In this document: positions 26,362 to 33,883 of the stretch, in pieces
How the letters are laid out: the number at the start of each line of letters is the position of its first letter
Position numbering within the stretch: position 1 is the stretch's first letter
The notes under the pieces: model-generated
Told to the model about the DNA's origin: nothing
What the model saw: only the letters and a program-made list of their open reading frames with translations
Databases searched by the model: none
NCBI GenBank assembly: GCA_019873665.1
Contig: JAIOAV010000037.1
Coordinates: 1 to 34,597 of the forward strand
Direction: 5' to 3'
Origin: Chloroflexota bacterium
Lineage (GTDB): Bacteria; Chloroflexota; Anaerolineae; JAAYEA01
Length of the DNA stretch: 34,597 nucleotides
Made by a program: the position numbers and the translations under genes

Positions 26362-27150
26362 CTAGTTCCCGTGAAAGTTGGGAGTCCGCTTTTCCTGAAA
26401 GGCGGCGACCCCCTCTCTAAAATCCTGCGACTCGAAGCATTGCATGTTGACCTTGCGTTCCAGGTCCAGGCCCTTCTCCAAAGACAAAGACGAATCGAGC
26501 GCCGCGGCAATGCATTGTTTCGCGCCGCGCACGGCGAGCGGGGCGCGCTGCGTGATCTCGGCGACATAGTCATTCACGCCCTGCGGCCACGCCTCTTCTG
26601 GCACGACCAGATTGACGAGCCCCAGCGACAGCGCCTCTTCGGCCGTGATACGCCGTCCCGTCAAGATAAGATCGCCGGCCACGCCCGGCCCCACTAGCCG
26701 CGTCAGGCGCTGCGTGCCGCCGGTGCCGGGGATCACGCCAAGACGCACCTCAGGAAAGCCGAGCTTGATCCCAGCCTTGGCGACGCGCAGATCACATGCC
26801 AAAGCCAGCTCCAGGCCACCGCCCAGCGTGTATCCGTTTAGCGCGGCGATGACTGGCACCGGCAGCGCTGCGAGCTTGCTGAAGAAGCCCTGGTTCAGCT
26901 TGAGCCACGCCTCAAAATCCGCGGCGCTCATGGCGGCCAGCTCGTTGATATCCGCGCCGGTGCAAAAGGCGCGATCTTCCGCGCCGGTAATGACCACGGC
27001 ATTGGTGCCGCTCATCGAGTTGATCACCGAGATCACCATGTCCATCTCGGATACCATCCCCTTGTTCAGCGCATTCATGACCTCGGGGCGGTTCATCGTG
27101 ATAGTGGTCATAGAGTGGCCGCGTGCAACCTTGATGTACTTCCAGGCCAT
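26362..27150 (-). CDS. enoyl-CoA hydratase/isomerase (crotonase family)
   Basis: A 262-residue crotonase. Oxyanion-hole segments AFCTGADI (61-68) and YTLGGG (107-112) are present, and both catalytic glutamates of hydratases are kept: E114 (GGLELALACD) and E134 (FPEVRLGVIPG). It should add water across 2-enoyl-CoA in beta-oxidation or a related acid-degradation route. GAGGAGGT precedes ATG 27150. It follows the CoA-transferase gene by 14 bases, so activation of a short acid by CoA transfer and hydration are likely successive steps. Confidence 0.92.
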   Translation of the reverse strand: MAWKYIKVARGHSMTTITMNRPEVMNALNKGMVSEMDMVISVINSMSGTNAVVITGAEDRAFCTGADINELAAMSAADFEAWLKLNQGFFSKLAALPVPVIAALNGYTLGGGLELALACDLRVAKAGIKLGFPEVRLGVIPGTGGTQRLTRLVGPGVAGDLILTGRRITAEEALSLGLVNLVVPEEAWPQGVNDYVAEITQRAPLAVRGAKQCIAAALDSSLSLEKGLDLERKVNMQCFESQDFREGVAAFQEKRTPNFHGN

Positions 27151-27164
27151 ATCAACCTCCTCGA

Positions 27165-28718
27165 TTATACAAAGCGTTGCTGCAAGTCCAGCGGCGCGTC
27201 CTCAAAGATGCACGGCGACATGCGTGCGAGATGCGGCGAGACACGTGGCCGAAAGCCCATCTGTCCCAGCACGTCGCGCTCCAAGTCAACGCCCGGCGCG
27301 ATCTCTATCAGCTCCAGGCCGTCGTCGGCCAGGCGCAACACGGCGCGCTCGGTGATGTAGAGCACTTCCTGGCCGCGCTGCGCGGCCTGCGCGCCGCTAT
27401 AGGTGATCTGCTCCACCTGTGAGACGAACTTGCGGACCTTGCCTTCCTGCGAGATGTGCAGCGCGCCGCCCGCCACCTCCTCCACCAAGCCAGAGGTGGT
27501 CAATGTGCCGCAGAACGCCACCTTTTTCGCGTGCTGCGAGACGTTGATAAAGCCGCCAGGGCCGATCAGCCGCCCAGCGAAGCGGCTCACATTGACATTC
27601 CCGGCCTCGTCCACCTGGGCAAATGAGAGGAAGGCGATATCCACACCGCCGCCGTTGTAAAAGTCGAACTGATAGGTGGCGTCCAACACCGCCTGCGCGT
27701 TCGTCGCCAGCCCAAAGTTGCCACCAGTCGCCGGAATCCCGCCGATAGCGCCCTGCTCGACAGTTAGGGTAAAGCGGTCAAAGATACGCTCCTCTGCCGC
27801 TACGGCGGCGATGCCATCCGCAATGCCAAAGCCGAGGTTCACCACCAGCCCTGGCGCCAGCTCCAGCGCAGCGCGCCGGGCGATCGCCTTGCGCGCATCC
27901 AGCGGCAGCGGCGGGATGGCCGCCAGTGGCACCTTGATCTCGTGCGCAAAGGCGGGATCGTGATCGGTGAACGCCGACATGGCCTGCGATTCGTCCACCA
28001 CGATCGCGTCCACCAGGATGCCCGGGATCTTGACCTGGCGCGCGTCCAGCGTGCCCGATTTGGCGAGGCGCTTGACCTGCGCCAGGACGATGCCACCCGA
28101 GTTGTGCGCCGCCATGGCCGCCGATAGCGTCTCCACCGTCACGCCCTCATGCTCCATGGTGATATTGCCATCCTCATCAGCGGTGGTGCCACGCACCAGC
28201 GCCACGTCCGCGCGGAACGCGGGGTAAAACAGGTACTCGCGCCCGTTCAACTCCACAAGCTGCACCAGATCATCCCGCGTCACGGCGTTGCACTTGCCCC
28301 CCTCGATGCGCGGATCAACGAATGTGCCCAAGCCGACGGTCGTGAGCACGCCGGGCTGGCCGCCACCGATAGCGCGAAAGAGGTGCGACAGCACCCCTTG
28401 CGGGAAGCAATATGCCTCCACCTGGTTCTCCAGCACCATGCGACACATGTTCTGCGCCCAAGACCAGTGCCCGGCGATGACACGTCGCACCATGCCGGGG
28501 TGCGCGAAGCGGTCTGTGCCGCCACCGCGGCCATCGCCCAGGCCGCAAGGATGGCACACGACAAGCCCGGCAGGATGGCCAGTGGATAGAAATCGTTGCT
28601 CCAGCGTGGCGAGTAGCTTGGTGGGCTCGTTAACGCCGCCGCCTGAGCTGCTGATGATGACCGTATCACCGTCCTTGACGAGCGCAACCGCTTCTTCGGC
28701 GGACATCACCTTTGCCAA
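27165..28718 (-). CDS. acyl-CoA:acetate/3-ketoacid CoA-transferase (YdiF/PCT-like, fused subunits)
   Basis: A 517-residue family I CoA-transferase with alpha- and beta-type halves fused. N-terminal KVMSAEEAVALVKDGDTV and the glycine-rich S-GGGVNEP loop (25-32) open the first half; the second carries the catalytic glutamate E321 in the VEQGAIGGIP motif, which forms the glutamyl-CoA thioester. It moves CoA between short acids such as acetate, propionate, acetoacetate or lactate. The start is TTG 28718: GGAGGG lies ten bases before it and the residues after it fit family N-termini, whereas a start at 28772 would lie in the promoter hairpin. First gene of the - strand metabolic cluster. Confidence 0.93.
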   Translation of the reverse strand: MAKVMSAEEAVALVKDGDTVIISSSGGGVNEPTKLLATLEQRFLSTGHPAGLVVCHPCGLGDGRGGGTDRFAHPGMVRRVIAGHWSWAQNMCRMVLENQVEAYCFPQGVLSHLFRAIGGGQPGVLTTVGLGTFVDPRIEGGKCNAVTRDDLVQLVELNGREYLFYPAFRADVALVRGTTADEDGNITMEHEGVTVETLSAAMAAHNSGGIVLAQVKRLAKSGTLDARQVKIPGILVDAIVVDESQAMSAFTDHDPAFAHEIKVPLAAIPPLPLDARKAIARRAALELAPGLVVNLGFGIADGIAAVAAEERIFDRFTLTVEQGAIGGIPATGGNFGLATNAQAVLDATYQFDFYNGGGVDIAFLSFAQVDEAGNVNVSRFAGRLIGPGGFINVSQHAKKVAFCGTLTTSGLVEEVAGGALHISQEGKVRKFVSQVEQITYSGAQAAQRGQEVLYITERAVLRLADDGLELIEIAPGVDLERDVLGQMGFRPRVSPHLARMSPCIFEDAPLDLQQRFV

Positions 28719-28743
28719 GACGTTCCCTCCATGACGCAAAAAG

Positions 28744-28779
28744 GAACACGGCGCGGGGGTTACCCGACTCACCGTGTTC
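28744..28779. promoter_or_regulatory. inverted repeat at the CoA-transferase transcription start
   Basis: GAACACGG (28744-28751) and CCGTGTTC (28772-28779) form perfect 8-base arms 20 bases apart, placed across the start point predicted from the - strand promoter. It could be a repressor operator or a 5'-leader hairpin. No regulator gene is adjacent. Confidence 0.5.
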
Positions 28780-28780
28780 T

Positions 28781-28809
28781 ATAATAGCCAAAACGACGCA
28801 TTCAGCCAA
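28781..28809 (-). promoter_or_regulatory. promoter of the CoA-transferase cluster
   Basis: On the - strand: TTGGCT (28809-28804), 17-base spacer, TATTAT (28786-28781). It lies about 60 bases before the TTG start. Confidence 0.55.
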
Positions 28810-28839
28810 ACTGTAGCAAACCCCACATATTCTCGTCAG

Positions 28840-28868
28840 TTGGAGCCATTCTGTGGCGCGTGTATAAT
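28840..28868 (+). promoter_or_regulatory. promoter of the enolase-superfamily/hydrogenase operon
   Basis: TTGGAG (28840-28845), 17-base spacer and perfect TATAAT (28863-28868), 38 bases before ATG 28907, which has AGGAGGAAG upstream. Confidence 0.6.
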
Positions 28869-28906
28869 AAGCAAGGTAAGGATTATCCGCAGGAGGAAGC
28901 AGCGCA

Positions 28907-30298
28907 ATGAAAAGCGATATCCGCATTCTGACGGTGGAGCCTTATCTCTCCCTGGAAAAGGCGCGCGAACCGCTCAAGTTCGGCGCCGTAGTGGTGGAAG
29001 ACGGCGTGTACTGCCACGTGCGCGTGCGAGTGGAGAACCGCGCAGGCCAGGTGGCCGATGGCTGGGGCGCGATCTGGCTGATGGACTTTTGGGCCTTTCC
29101 CAGCAAGGTCGTGCCGCATGAGGTGCGACTGGAGGCGTTCCGCCGGCTCAATGCCGACTTTTGCCGGATCGCCGCGGGCTACACCGAGTTCGGCCATCCG
29201 ATCGCCATCATGACCGAGCTAGAGAAGGCATTACCGGACCTCAAGCGGCGCATCTCGCAGGAGATGGCGCTGGCGGAAGAGATCCCGTTGCTGGGGGCGC
29301 TGGTGTGCGCCTCGCCGGTGGATGCGGCACTGCACGACGCCTTTGGCATGGTGAACGGGATCGACAGCTATAGCGGCTATACCGCCGACTGGATGGATCA
29401 CGACCTGAGCCGCTATCTGGGCCCGGCATTCGCTGGCAAGTACCCGGGCGACTATATGCGGCCTGCCTTTGCGCCGGAGCTGCCTGCCTTTCACCTCGTC
29501 GGCGGGCTGGACATATTGCGGCGCGCCGATGTGCCTCCCACCGCGCCACGCGATGGTCTGCCCAATGCGCTGGAGGACTGGGTGCGGCGAGATGGCCTGA
29601 TCTGCCTCAAGGTCAAGCTCAAGGGCACCGACCTCGCCTGGGATCTGGAACGCACTATCGAGGTGGTGCGCATCGCCCGCGAGGCGCGGGTGGAGATCGG
29701 CGCCGATCCGGATGCGCTCCGCTTCTCCGCCGACACGAACGAGCAGTGCGAACACCCACAATACATCGTGGACTACCTGCGCCGACTGCGTGAGCTGGAC
29801 CCCTTTGCCTTTGACCATCTGCTGTATGTGGAGCAGCCGACGGAGCGCGACCTGCGCGCCCACCGCTACGATATGCGGTCCATCGCCGCGCTCAAACCGG
29901 TGATCATTGATGAGAGCCTGACGAGCCTGGAGGATTTCGCCCTGGCAATGGAGCTGGGGTGGAGCGGCATCGCGCTCAAGACGTGCAAGGGACACAGCAA
30001 CGCGCTGATCTTTGCCGCCAAGGCTGCGGCGCACGGTATCCCCTACACCATTCAGGACCTGACAAATCCGGGCATCTCGCTGCTTCACTCGGTGGGGCTG
30101 GCGGCGCGGCTTTATCCGATGATGGGCGTGGAGGCGAACTCGCCGCAATTCTTCCCCGCCACCTCCCGCCCGGAGGAGACGGTGCACCCCAACATCTTTA
30201 ACCGGCGCGGCGGCATGGTGCGCACCTCCAGCCTCCGCGGGCCCGGGCTGGGCTATCGGGTCGCCGAGATCCCGCGTCGCATCTTTCACCAGACATAG
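28907..30298 (+). CDS. enolase-superfamily (mandelate racemase/muconate lactonizing-like) enzyme
   Basis: A 463-residue enolase-superfamily protein, longer than the usual 370-400. The barrel carries the catalytic K235-x-K237, metal ligands D276 (SADTNEQ), E309 (YVEQP) and D335-E336 (IIDES), and K358 (ALKTCKGHS) opposite. A lysine on the last strand fits the MLE/racemase/OSBS-type branch more than the acid-sugar dehydratases, which have histidine there. It would abstract an alpha proton from a carboxylate substrate bound to magnesium; the substrate is unknown. The extra length lies mainly in the N-terminal capping domain and in residues about 150-225. First gene of a + strand operon that goes on to a cupin, acetyltransferase and hydrogenase. 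Confidence 0.88.
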   Translation: MKSDIRILTVEPYLSLEKAREPLKFGAVVVEDGVYCHVRVRVENRAGQVADGWGAIWLMDFWAFPSKVVPHEVRLEAFRRLNADFCRIAAGYTEFGHPIAIMTELEKALPDLKRRISQEMALAEEIPLLGALVCASPVDAALHDAFGMVNGIDSYSGYTADWMDHDLSRYLGPAFAGKYPGDYMRPAFAPELPAFHLVGGLDILRRADVPPTAPRDGLPNALEDWVRRDGLICLKVKLKGTDLAWDLERTIEVVRIAREARVEIGADPDALRFSADTNEQCEHPQYIVDYLRRLRELDPFAFDHLLYVEQPTERDLRAHRYDMRSIAALKPVIIDESLTSLEDFALAMELGWSGIALKTCKGHSNALIFAAKAAAHGIPYTIQDLTNPGISLLHSVGLAARLYPMMGVEANSPQFFPATSRPEETVHPNIFNRRGGMVRTSSLRGPGLGYRVAEIPRRIFHQT

Positions 30299-30348
30299 CA
30301 GCTCTCGCCTTTGAGGCATATGCAAGAGTGAAGATGGAGGAGAGAAAC

Positions 30349-30651
30349 GTGGAGCGGATCATCAAAGGGAAGGACATCCCGGTGCAGGCCAACGGCCGTC
30401 AGCCGTACGACCTGGCCGGACGCAAGCTGCCGATCGAGCACTTTGTCGTGCGCCACACCACGCCGGACAATCCCTTCAAGTCGCACGCGCACGAGGCGTC
30501 GGAAGCATGGTTCATTCTGGATGGTGAGGGGATCGTCTCGCTGGATGGCGAGGAGTATCCGGTCGAAAAGGGCGATCTGATCCTGCTGGAGCCGTGGGTG
30601 GCGCACGGGCTGCGCACCGAGAGGCAGATGACCTGGGTGTGCATCGGATGA
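30349..30651 (+). CDS. small cupin-domain protein
   Basis: A 100-residue single-domain cupin. Metal ligands of motif 1 are H46, H48 and E52 (SHAHEASE) and of motif 2 H86 (PWVAHGL). Such proteins are often sugar or keto-acid isomerases, dioxygenases or small-molecule sensors; no more precise call is possible. GTG 30349 is chosen because GGAGGAGA (30336-30343) sits at ideal spacing before it; an upstream in-frame GTG at 30328 would place this site inside the gene. It begins 50 bases after the enolase-superfamily gene, and its stop overlaps the next start (ATGA). Confidence 0.82.
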   Translation: MERIIKGKDIPVQANGRQPYDLAGRKLPIEHFVVRHTTPDNPFKSHAHEASEAWFILDGEGIVSLDGEEYPVEKGDLILLEPWVAHGLRTERQMTWVCIG

Positions 30652-31070
30652 CAGAGATCGCATACCGCGAGGCGCTGCCAGACTCGGAGGCTTACTTTCG
30701 CCTCTTTTCGTCCACTGGCTGGAACGACGAGTATGGCATGACCGCTGCCGAGCTGGCTCGAGCAATCGCCACGAGTTGGTACGCTGTATCAGCTTATGAT
30801 GGGGACGAGCTGGTAGGTTTTGGCCGGATCATCGCCGACGGCGTGCATCACGCCCTGATCGCGGATTTGATCGTGTTGCCCACGTATCAGCGGCAAGGGA
30901 TCGGCAGCGCTATCTTGCAGCGCCTGTTGGCGCACTGCCACGCTCACCACATCCACGATATCCAGCTCTTTTGCGCGCGCGGCAAAGAGGGTTTCTACCG
31001 CAGGCACGGTTTCGTGCCCCGGCCAGCGGAAGCTCCCGGCATGGAGTGGAAGGGGAATCGGGATGAGTGA
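30648..31070 (+). CDS. GNAT-family N-acetyltransferase
   Basis: A 140-residue GNAT protein. Motif A, where acetyl-CoA pyrophosphate binds, is LPTYQRQGIGSAIL with QRQGIG at 81-86; the C-terminal FYRRHGF segment (116-122) is the usual motif B end. It transfers an acetyl group to an unknown amine. It is coupled to the cupin by an ATGA overlap and overlaps the hydrogenase small-subunit start by eight bases, so it sits firmly inside this operon. Confidence 0.9.
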   Translation: MTEIAYREALPDSEAYFRLFSSTGWNDEYGMTAAELARAIATSWYAVSAYDGDELVGFGRIIADGVHHALIADLIVLPTYQRQGIGSAILQRLLAHCHAHHIHDIQLFCARGKEGFYRRHGFVPRPAEAPGMEWKGNRDE

Positions 31071-31932
31071 GGAACGAACCGCGCCGCTGCGCTTTGCCGT
31101 GTTACAGCTCTCCGGCTGCGCTGGCTGCGAGGTCTCGCTGCTGAATGCCAGCGAGTGGGTGGACAAACACCGATTGCTGTATATGCCGCTGGTCATCTCC
31201 GCTTACGACATCCCAGAGGTGGATATCCTGCTCGTCAGCGGCGGCATCCGCACCGACGATGACCTGTATAACCTGCGCCGCGCCGTGTCGCGCGCCAAGC
31301 AGGTCATCGCCGTCGGCACATGCGCCATCTCCGGCGGCGTCGCCAACCTGGGCGATCGCGACGAGGTTCGCGCCCTCTTTATGGCGCAAGCGGAGCGCCG
31401 CCACCTGCCCCGGCTCCTGCCCAAATGCCGTCCGGTGGACGCCGTGGTCAACGTGGATCTGTACCTTCCCGGCTGTCCGCCCACGCCAGAGCTCTTCATG
31501 GCAGCCCTATTTCGCCCACCCGATTTCAAGGTGGGGCGGATCGTCTGCGCCGAATGCGGTCGCAAGAAGCTAAAGGATATGCGCCCCAAGCATCTGCGCG
31601 GCATTGAGCACGGCCAGGTGCTGTCGGATATCTGTTTGGTCAACCAGGGGTACCTGTGTGTGGGGACATCGGTGCGTGGCGGTTGCCGCGCGCTCTGCAC
31701 GCGGCCCGGGCATCCCTGCGTCGGCTGCCGTGGCCCCTCCGACGCGCTGATCGAGGGGTCGTCGGCCGCGTGGTTCTCCACCATCAGCCGCGTATTCGCC
31801 AGCATGACCGACATCCCACCGGAAGAGATCGACGCGGCGCTGCGCTCGCCGCAGCTCTCGCTCTTTCTCTTCCAGTTCTCCGATTATGCCGGAGGCGATC
31901 GTCCCCCGCGGCCGAAAGAGAAGGTGTTGTGA
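31063..31932 (+). CDS. [NiFe] hydrogenase small subunit (group 3/MvhG-like)
   Basis: A 289-residue cytoplasmic-type small subunit of [NiFe] hydrogenase (NADH:ubiquinone oxidoreductase 20 kDa superfamily). The proximal cluster ligands are C19 and C22 (SGCAGCE), C87 (VGTCAISGG) and C138 (PGCPPTPE). Eight more cysteines (C162/C165, C191, C199, C208, C212, C219, C222) can hold two further [4Fe-4S] clusters, as in MvhG-type subunits. No Tat signal is present, so the enzyme is cytoplasmic. It is followed one base later by the large subunit. No diaphorase, HdrABC, FrhB or maturation gene is in the window, so the electron partner is unknown. Confidence 0.9.
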   Translation: MSEERTAPLRFAVLQLSGCAGCEVSLLNASEWVDKHRLLYMPLVISAYDIPEVDILLVSGGIRTDDDLYNLRRAVSRAKQVIAVGTCAISGGVANLGDRDEVRALFMAQAERRHLPRLLPKCRPVDAVVNVDLYLPGCPPTPELFMAALFRPPDFKVGRIVCAECGRKKLKDMRPKHLRGIEHGQVLSDICLVNQGYLCVGTSVRGGCRALCTRPGHPCVGCRGPSDALIEGSSAAWFSTISRVFASMTDIPPEEIDAALRSPQLSLFLFQFSDYAGGDRPPRPKEKVL

Positions 31933-31933
31933 G

Positions 31934-33247
31934 ATGCCGACCCTGACCTTTCCCCTCAGTCGAATCGAGGGGCACGCGCAGGTGCTGATTGATGTGGAGG
32001 GCGGCAGGCCAGTGTCTGTGCGCTTTCAGGCGATGGAGTACCGGGGGTTCACCTACCTCGTGCAGGGCGCGCCGGCGGAGCAGATGCCGGTATTGGTACC
32101 GCGCATCTGCGGTGTCTGCTCCACCGCCCATCACGTCGCCGCGGTCAAGGCGCTGGAGGATATCTTTGGGGTATCGCCGCCGCCGCTGGCACTCAGGATC
32201 CGCGAGCTGTTGATGCTGGGACAGCTCGTCCAGAACCAGGCTACATCGCTCTTTATCTTTACCATGCCGGACCGCATGGGCGTTACGAGCATCTTTCAGA
32301 CAGAGGGGGTTAGTGAGAGCGATGCTGGATCGGCGGGGCTGGCGACGCGGGCGCTGCGCGTGCGTCAGGCGGGCACCGATCTGATCAGCGTGGCTGGCGG
32401 CCAGTTCATCCATCCTATCAAAGCAGTGGTGGGCGGCGTGTCCAGCGGCATCCCGGCGGAGCAGGCGGATCAGATGCGCGCCAAGCTGGTGGCGGCGTTG
32501 CCGGTGGCGCGAGAGCTCTTTGATGCCTATTGGGAGATGTCGCTGGCGTTGCGCGAGCGGATCGGCACATGGGGCGATGATGCACCGGCCTGTTATATCG
32601 CCGCGGTCGGCAGCAGTTGTCCCAACTATTACGGGGATGTGATCCGCATTGTGTGCGGCGATGGCACGACCGGCCCTGCCTTCCCGGCGCGCGAGTTCCG
32701 CAGCTATCTCTCGTACGAAGAAGCGGACTACAGTTACGCGCCCAAGACGAGTTTCCGGGGTCAGGTGATGCGCGCGAACAGCCTGGCGCGCATCAACATG
32801 GCACAGCGCATGGGCACGCCGCACGCTGACGAGTACCTGGCCCGCTTCCACGCGGCGTTCGGCCAGCCGGCGCACGCCATCTTGCTCTTTGATCTGGCGC
32901 GCGGCATCGAGCTGGTCTACGCGCTGGAGCGCGCCATCGCGCTGCTGGCAGAGCCGCTAGAAGGCGAGGATACAGCGGTCCCGCACACTCCACGGGATGG
33001 GGAAGGATACGGCCTGGTGGAAGCGCCGCGCGGCCCGCTAATCCACCGCTATACGGTGGAAAAGGGGTTGATCAAGACAGCGGAGTTCATCATCCCCACG
33101 GTGCACAACGTTCTGGCCATCGAGCGCGCGCTGCGCGTCGCGGCGGAGCGATACATCACGCCACAGCAGGTGAACATGGAATTGGAGCACGCCGTCGGGC
33201 GCGTCGTCCGCGCCTTTGACCCGTGCATCGCCTGCGCGACGCACTAA
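31934..33247 (+). CDS. [NiFe] hydrogenase large subunit lacking a C-terminal extension
   Basis: A 437-residue catalytic subunit. It has the N-terminal RIEGH (10-14), the first metal motif R57-x-C59-G-x-C62-x3-H66 and the last metal motif D429-P-C431-x2-C434-x2-H437. Both cysteine pairs for nickel and iron are present, so it should be a true hydrogenase, not a complex I NuoD-like derivative. Most family members carry a tail of roughly 10-25 residues after this histidine that a HyaD/HycI-type protease removes; here TAA follows the histidine codon directly. The start ATG 31934 follows the small-subunit stop by one base. Length fits group 3. Confidence 0.92.
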   Translation: MPTLTFPLSRIEGHAQVLIDVEGGRPVSVRFQAMEYRGFTYLVQGAPAEQMPVLVPRICGVCSTAHHVAAVKALEDIFGVSPPPLALRIRELLMLGQLVQNQATSLFIFTMPDRMGVTSIFQTEGVSESDAGSAGLATRALRVRQAGTDLISVAGGQFIHPIKAVVGGVSSGIPAEQADQMRAKLVAALPVARELFDAYWEMSLALRERIGTWGDDAPACYIAAVGSSCPNYYGDVIRIVCGDGTTGPAFPAREFRSYLSYEEADYSYAPKTSFRGQVMRANSLARINMAQRMGTPHADEYLARFHAAFGQPAHAILLFDLARGIELVYALERAIALLAEPLEGEDTAVPHTPRDGEGYGLVEAPRGPLIHRYTVEKGLIKTAEFIIPTVHNVLAIERALRVAAERYITPQQVNMELEHAVGRVVRAFDPCIACATH

Positions 33248-33251
33248 AATC

Positions 33252-33286
33252 TCTGGCGGGACGCAGCGCCGCCGCGTCCCGCCAGA
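33252..33286. terminator. bidirectional terminator between convergent operons
   Basis: Perfect 13-base stem TCTGGCGGGACGC / GCGTCCCGCCAGA with a 9-base loop, five bases after the hydrogenase stop and nine before the flavoprotein stop. The - strand side runs into GATTTTAG; the + side is followed by AAAGAGC. Confidence 0.75.
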
Positions 33287-33294
33287 AAGAGCTG

Positions 33295-33852
33295 CTACTT
33301 CCAGTTCTCTCGCACTAACGCCTCGGCCGCCTTGCGGATCGTGTCCACCTTGTAGCTGCGGCTGCGTCGCGTGATCGGGATCAGGTCCCATCGTTCGGCG
33401 CGGATATGCTGACACCACCGCTCCATCTCGCCCAAGCAGGTCATGGTGCCGTTCCCGCTGCCGCCCGCCGCGCCCACGCAGATCACATACTTGCCCGCCG
33501 TGGCGCTTTCATCGCCCCTTGTGGCCTCGCAGCGGCGGAAGCGATCCATGAAAGCCTTGGCCGCCTCGCTCGGCTGTCCCCAATAGACCGGCGTGACGAA
33601 CACCAGCGCGTCCGCCGCATTCACCTTTTGGTGCAGCGCTTGGAAATCATCCTGAACGCCGCCGCATTCGTGGTTGATGCGGCAGCCGCCCCAGCCGTTG
33701 CCACAGCAGTTGCAGCGGGCGATCTTCAGGTCGTTGATGCGCACATCCTCGACCTCGGCGCCCGCGGCGCGCGCTCCTTCCACCGCTGCCGCAGCGCACG
33801 CCGCGGTCAGGCCATCGCGATTCGGGCTTGCTTGCAGCACGATCACTTTCAT
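33295..33852 (-). CDS. flavodoxin-fold iron-sulfur flavoprotein / NADPH-dependent FMN reductase
   Basis: A 185-residue flavoprotein. The N-terminal KVIVLQASPNRDGLT (2-16) is the FMN phosphate loop; a cysteine cluster C47, C49, C50, C57 and C63 resembles the compact [4Fe-4S] motif of iron-sulfur flavoproteins; VTPVYWGQPS (87-96) contacts the isoalloxazine ring. It probably passes electrons between reduced carriers and quinones or other acceptors. AAGGGG precedes the ATG. It lies on the opposite strand from the hydrogenase and follows the fucosidase-side genes only as a downstream neighbour by position: the fucosidase gene ends 31 bases upstream of it. Confidence 0.85.
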   Translation of the reverse strand: MKVIVLQASPNRDGLTAACAAAAVEGARAAGAEVEDVRINDLKIARCNCCGNGWGGCRINHECGGVQDDFQALHQKVNAADALVFVTPVYWGQPSEAAKAFMDRFRRCEATRGDESATAGKYVICVGAAGGSGNGTMTCLGEMERWCQHIRAERWDLIPITRRSRSYKVDTIRKAAEALVRENWK

Positions 33853-33883
33853 CTGTCAGACCCCTTTCTGTGCAGTGAGATGC

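Noticed and set aside
29231-30325. 364-codon - strand open frame opposite the enolase-superfamily gene
   Set aside because: Shadow frame; the + strand protein has all catalytic residues in order.
31784-32875. 363-codon - strand open frame opposite the hydrogenase genes
   Set aside because: Shadow of two conserved + strand genes; arginine- and histidine-rich with no family resemblance.
31934-33247. Complex I NuoD-like or non-catalytic homologue
   Set aside because: Both CxxC metal motifs are complete, which NuoD-type proteins lack.
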